Shown here: one piece after another, positions 62,930 to 64,000 of the stretch
How the letters are laid out: each line of letters opens with the position of its first letter
Numbering within the stretch: the first letter of the stretch is position 1
From: CALODL01 sp942492115
Lineage (GTDB): Bacteria > Planctomycetota > Phycisphaerae > UBA1845 > CAIVHJ01
Direction: 5' to 3'
Assembly: GCA_942492115.1 (NCBI GenBank)
Contig: CALODL010000010.1
Location: 248,001 to 312,000, forward strand
DNA length: 64,000 bases
The notes under the pieces: model-generated
Databases searched by the model: none
The model's input: only the letters and a program-made list of their open reading frames with translations
Told to the model about the DNA's origin: nothing
Program-made: the position numbers and the translations under genes

Positions 62930-64000
62930 ATGGCTATTACTACGATCGATCAGCTGAAGAACCACGTGGGGAAAGAAGTCACTCTTCAGGGGTGGGCCTA
63001 CAACGTCCGCTCGAGTGGCAAAATCGCCTTCGTCCTGGTGCGTGACGGCACCGGACTGTGTCAATGCGTCATCGAAAAGAATGACGACACGGCGGCATTC
63101 TTCGATAGTGCGCGCAAAGCGCCGCAGGAATCTTCGCTGCGCGTCACGGGGTTGGTCAACGCCGAAGAACGGGCGGAAGGCGGTCATGAGCTGCAGGTCA
63201 CAGGTTTCGATCTGGTGCATGCCAGCGGCGAGTACCCGATTACCCCAAAGGCCCATGGCATCGACTTCCTGATGCGTCACCGTCATCTGTGGCTGCGGTC
63301 GAATCGCCAGCACGCCATCATGCGCATTCGGCACACGATCATTGATGCCATCCGCCAGTTCTTCAATGATCAAGGGTATGTTCTCATCGACACACCGATT
63401 TTCGCGCCCTCCGCAGGTGAGGGTGCCTCGACGCTTTTCGAAGTCGATTATTTCGGCGAACCGGTTTACCTCGCCCAAACTGGGCAACTGTACGTCGAAT
63501 CTGCGTGCATGGCCCACGGCAAAGTGTATTGCTTCGGCCCGACCTTCCGCGCAGAAAAGTCCAAGACACGCCGGCATCTCACCGAGTTCTGGATGGTCGA
63601 GCCCGAAGTCGCGTTCTGCGACCTCGACGGCATCCTCGAGATTGCCGAAGACTTCGTCCTCAGCGTCGTTGGACGTGTTCTTGCCGAGCGACGTGCCGAG
63701 CTGGAAATCCTGGGCCGTGACATCGCGGCCCTCGAGCGCCTGCAGAAGCCGTTCGTCCGCTTGAAGTACAGCGAGGCGGTCGACATCCTACACAGTGACC
63801 GGGCGCGTGAACTCCTCGAACAAGATCTCGTATCAAAGGAACAACGCATCAAGGAACTGAGTGACGAGATGATCGCGGTCACTGAAGATGCCAAGACAGC
63901 CAAGAAGAAATGGCAACAGGAAAAGGCGGCTCAGCGCGAAGTCGCCATTCGTGAAGAACTGGCCGAATTAAAGGAACAGGTCGGCAATATCCCCAACCAT
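62930..64000 (+). CDS. asnS: asparaginyl-tRNA synthetase (partial, C-terminus off window)
   Basis: The visible 357 codons begin at ATG 62930. The N-terminal OB-fold (VTLQGWAYNVRSSGKIAFVLVRDGTG) has the anticodon-binding strand set, then the class II core: DFLMRHRHLWLRSNRQ (motif 1 region), TPIFAPSAGEGASTLFEV, AQTGQLYVESACMAHGKVYCFGPTFRAEKSKTRRHLTEFWMVEPE (motif 2). A coiled insertion (about 300-345, rich in Lys/Glu: KEQRIKELSDEMIAV...AIREELAELKEQ) precedes motif 3, which is beyond the window edge. The insertion occurs in some bacterial AsnRS and is not a reason for doubt. Confidence 0.95.
   Translation, partial: MAITTIDQLKNHVGKEVTLQGWAYNVRSSGKIAFVLVRDGTGLCQCVIEKNDDTAAFFDSARKAPQESSLRVTGLVNAEERAEGGHELQVTGFDLVHASGEYPITPKAHGIDFLMRHRHLWLRSNRQHAIMRIRHTIIDAIRQFFNDQGYVLIDTPIFAPSAGEGASTLFEVDYFGEPVYLAQTGQLYVESACMAHGKVYCFGPTFRAEKSKTRRHLTEFWMVEPEVAFCDLDGILEIAEDFVLSVVGRVLAERRAELEILGRDIAALERLQKPFVRLKYSEAVDILHSDRARELLEQDLVSKEQRIKELSDEMIAVTEDAKTAKKKWQQEKAAQREVAIREELAELKEQVGNIPNH

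Overview
The window is a GC-rich (about 60%) chromosomal segment of a Gram-negative bacterium. It has lipoproteins, a KDO/lipid-A-type acyltransferase, type II prepilin-like proteins and a cytochrome bd oxidase. Several traits fit Planctomycetota or a relative best: IPTL-CTERM-type sorting tails on giant Cys-rich repeat proteins, 'RAFTLI' prepilins, secreted alpha/alpha-toroid (prenyltransferase-like) proteins, small zinc-ribbon proteins, and an HNH protein of a type I associate with planctomycetes. That assignment is inference. No rRNA, tRNA, CRISPR array or prophage was seen.

Layout. 1-3768 (minus): cydAB, a STAS-domain protein and two membrane proteins. 4085-6975 (plus): a promoter/terminator pair, a secreted YHS plus double-thioredoxin protein, and a formylglycine-generating-enzyme-like lipoprotein. 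7217-16381 (minus): three giant secreted Cys-rich repeat proteins, two with recent tandem expansions of 216 bp and 159 bp. 16759-17741: a small membrane protein coupled to thiD. 17816-24436: a complete SUF iron-sulfur operon (Rrf2 regulator, sufA, B, C, D, S, U, T) with a striking dyad around its promoter. 24727-29093 (minus): an iron-type solute-binding protein, a sulfotransferase and an S46 dipeptidyl-peptidase. 29250-33050: a GH130 protein, a 159-bp MITE-like element, a receiver-like protein, dprA and pcm. 33071-38687: a prepilin-like protein, a TIGR03960-type radical SAM protein, a secreted protein and an HDOD protein. 38799-40712: promoter, TPP riboswitch and thiC. 40722-43261 (minus): two secreted toroid proteins. 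43601-47557: three small zinc-ribbon proteins, larE, and a large secreted protein with a poly-C frameshift. 47574-53585 (minus): der, tyrS, a CPBP protease, thioredoxin, an acyltransferase and small proteins. 53716-64000: queA, a CBS-pair gene with an A6 frameshift, two tandem secreted subtilases, trxB, an IS1380-like transposase remnant, an HNH protein and a partial asnS.

How the genes work together. The SUF cluster is a self-contained Fe-S assembly system whose regulator carries likely cluster-binding cysteines. thiD and thiC are two thiamin-pyrimidine genes, the second under riboswitch control. The extracellular proteins (three repeat proteins, two subtilases, S46 peptidase, YHS-Trx protein, toroid proteins) suggest heavy investment in the cell envelope. 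The most unusual items are the Cys-rich triplet with its operator-like promoter, the dyad upstream of the suf operon, the two homopolymer frameshifts, and the MITE-like element whose target duplication supplies a neighbouring gene's stop codon.
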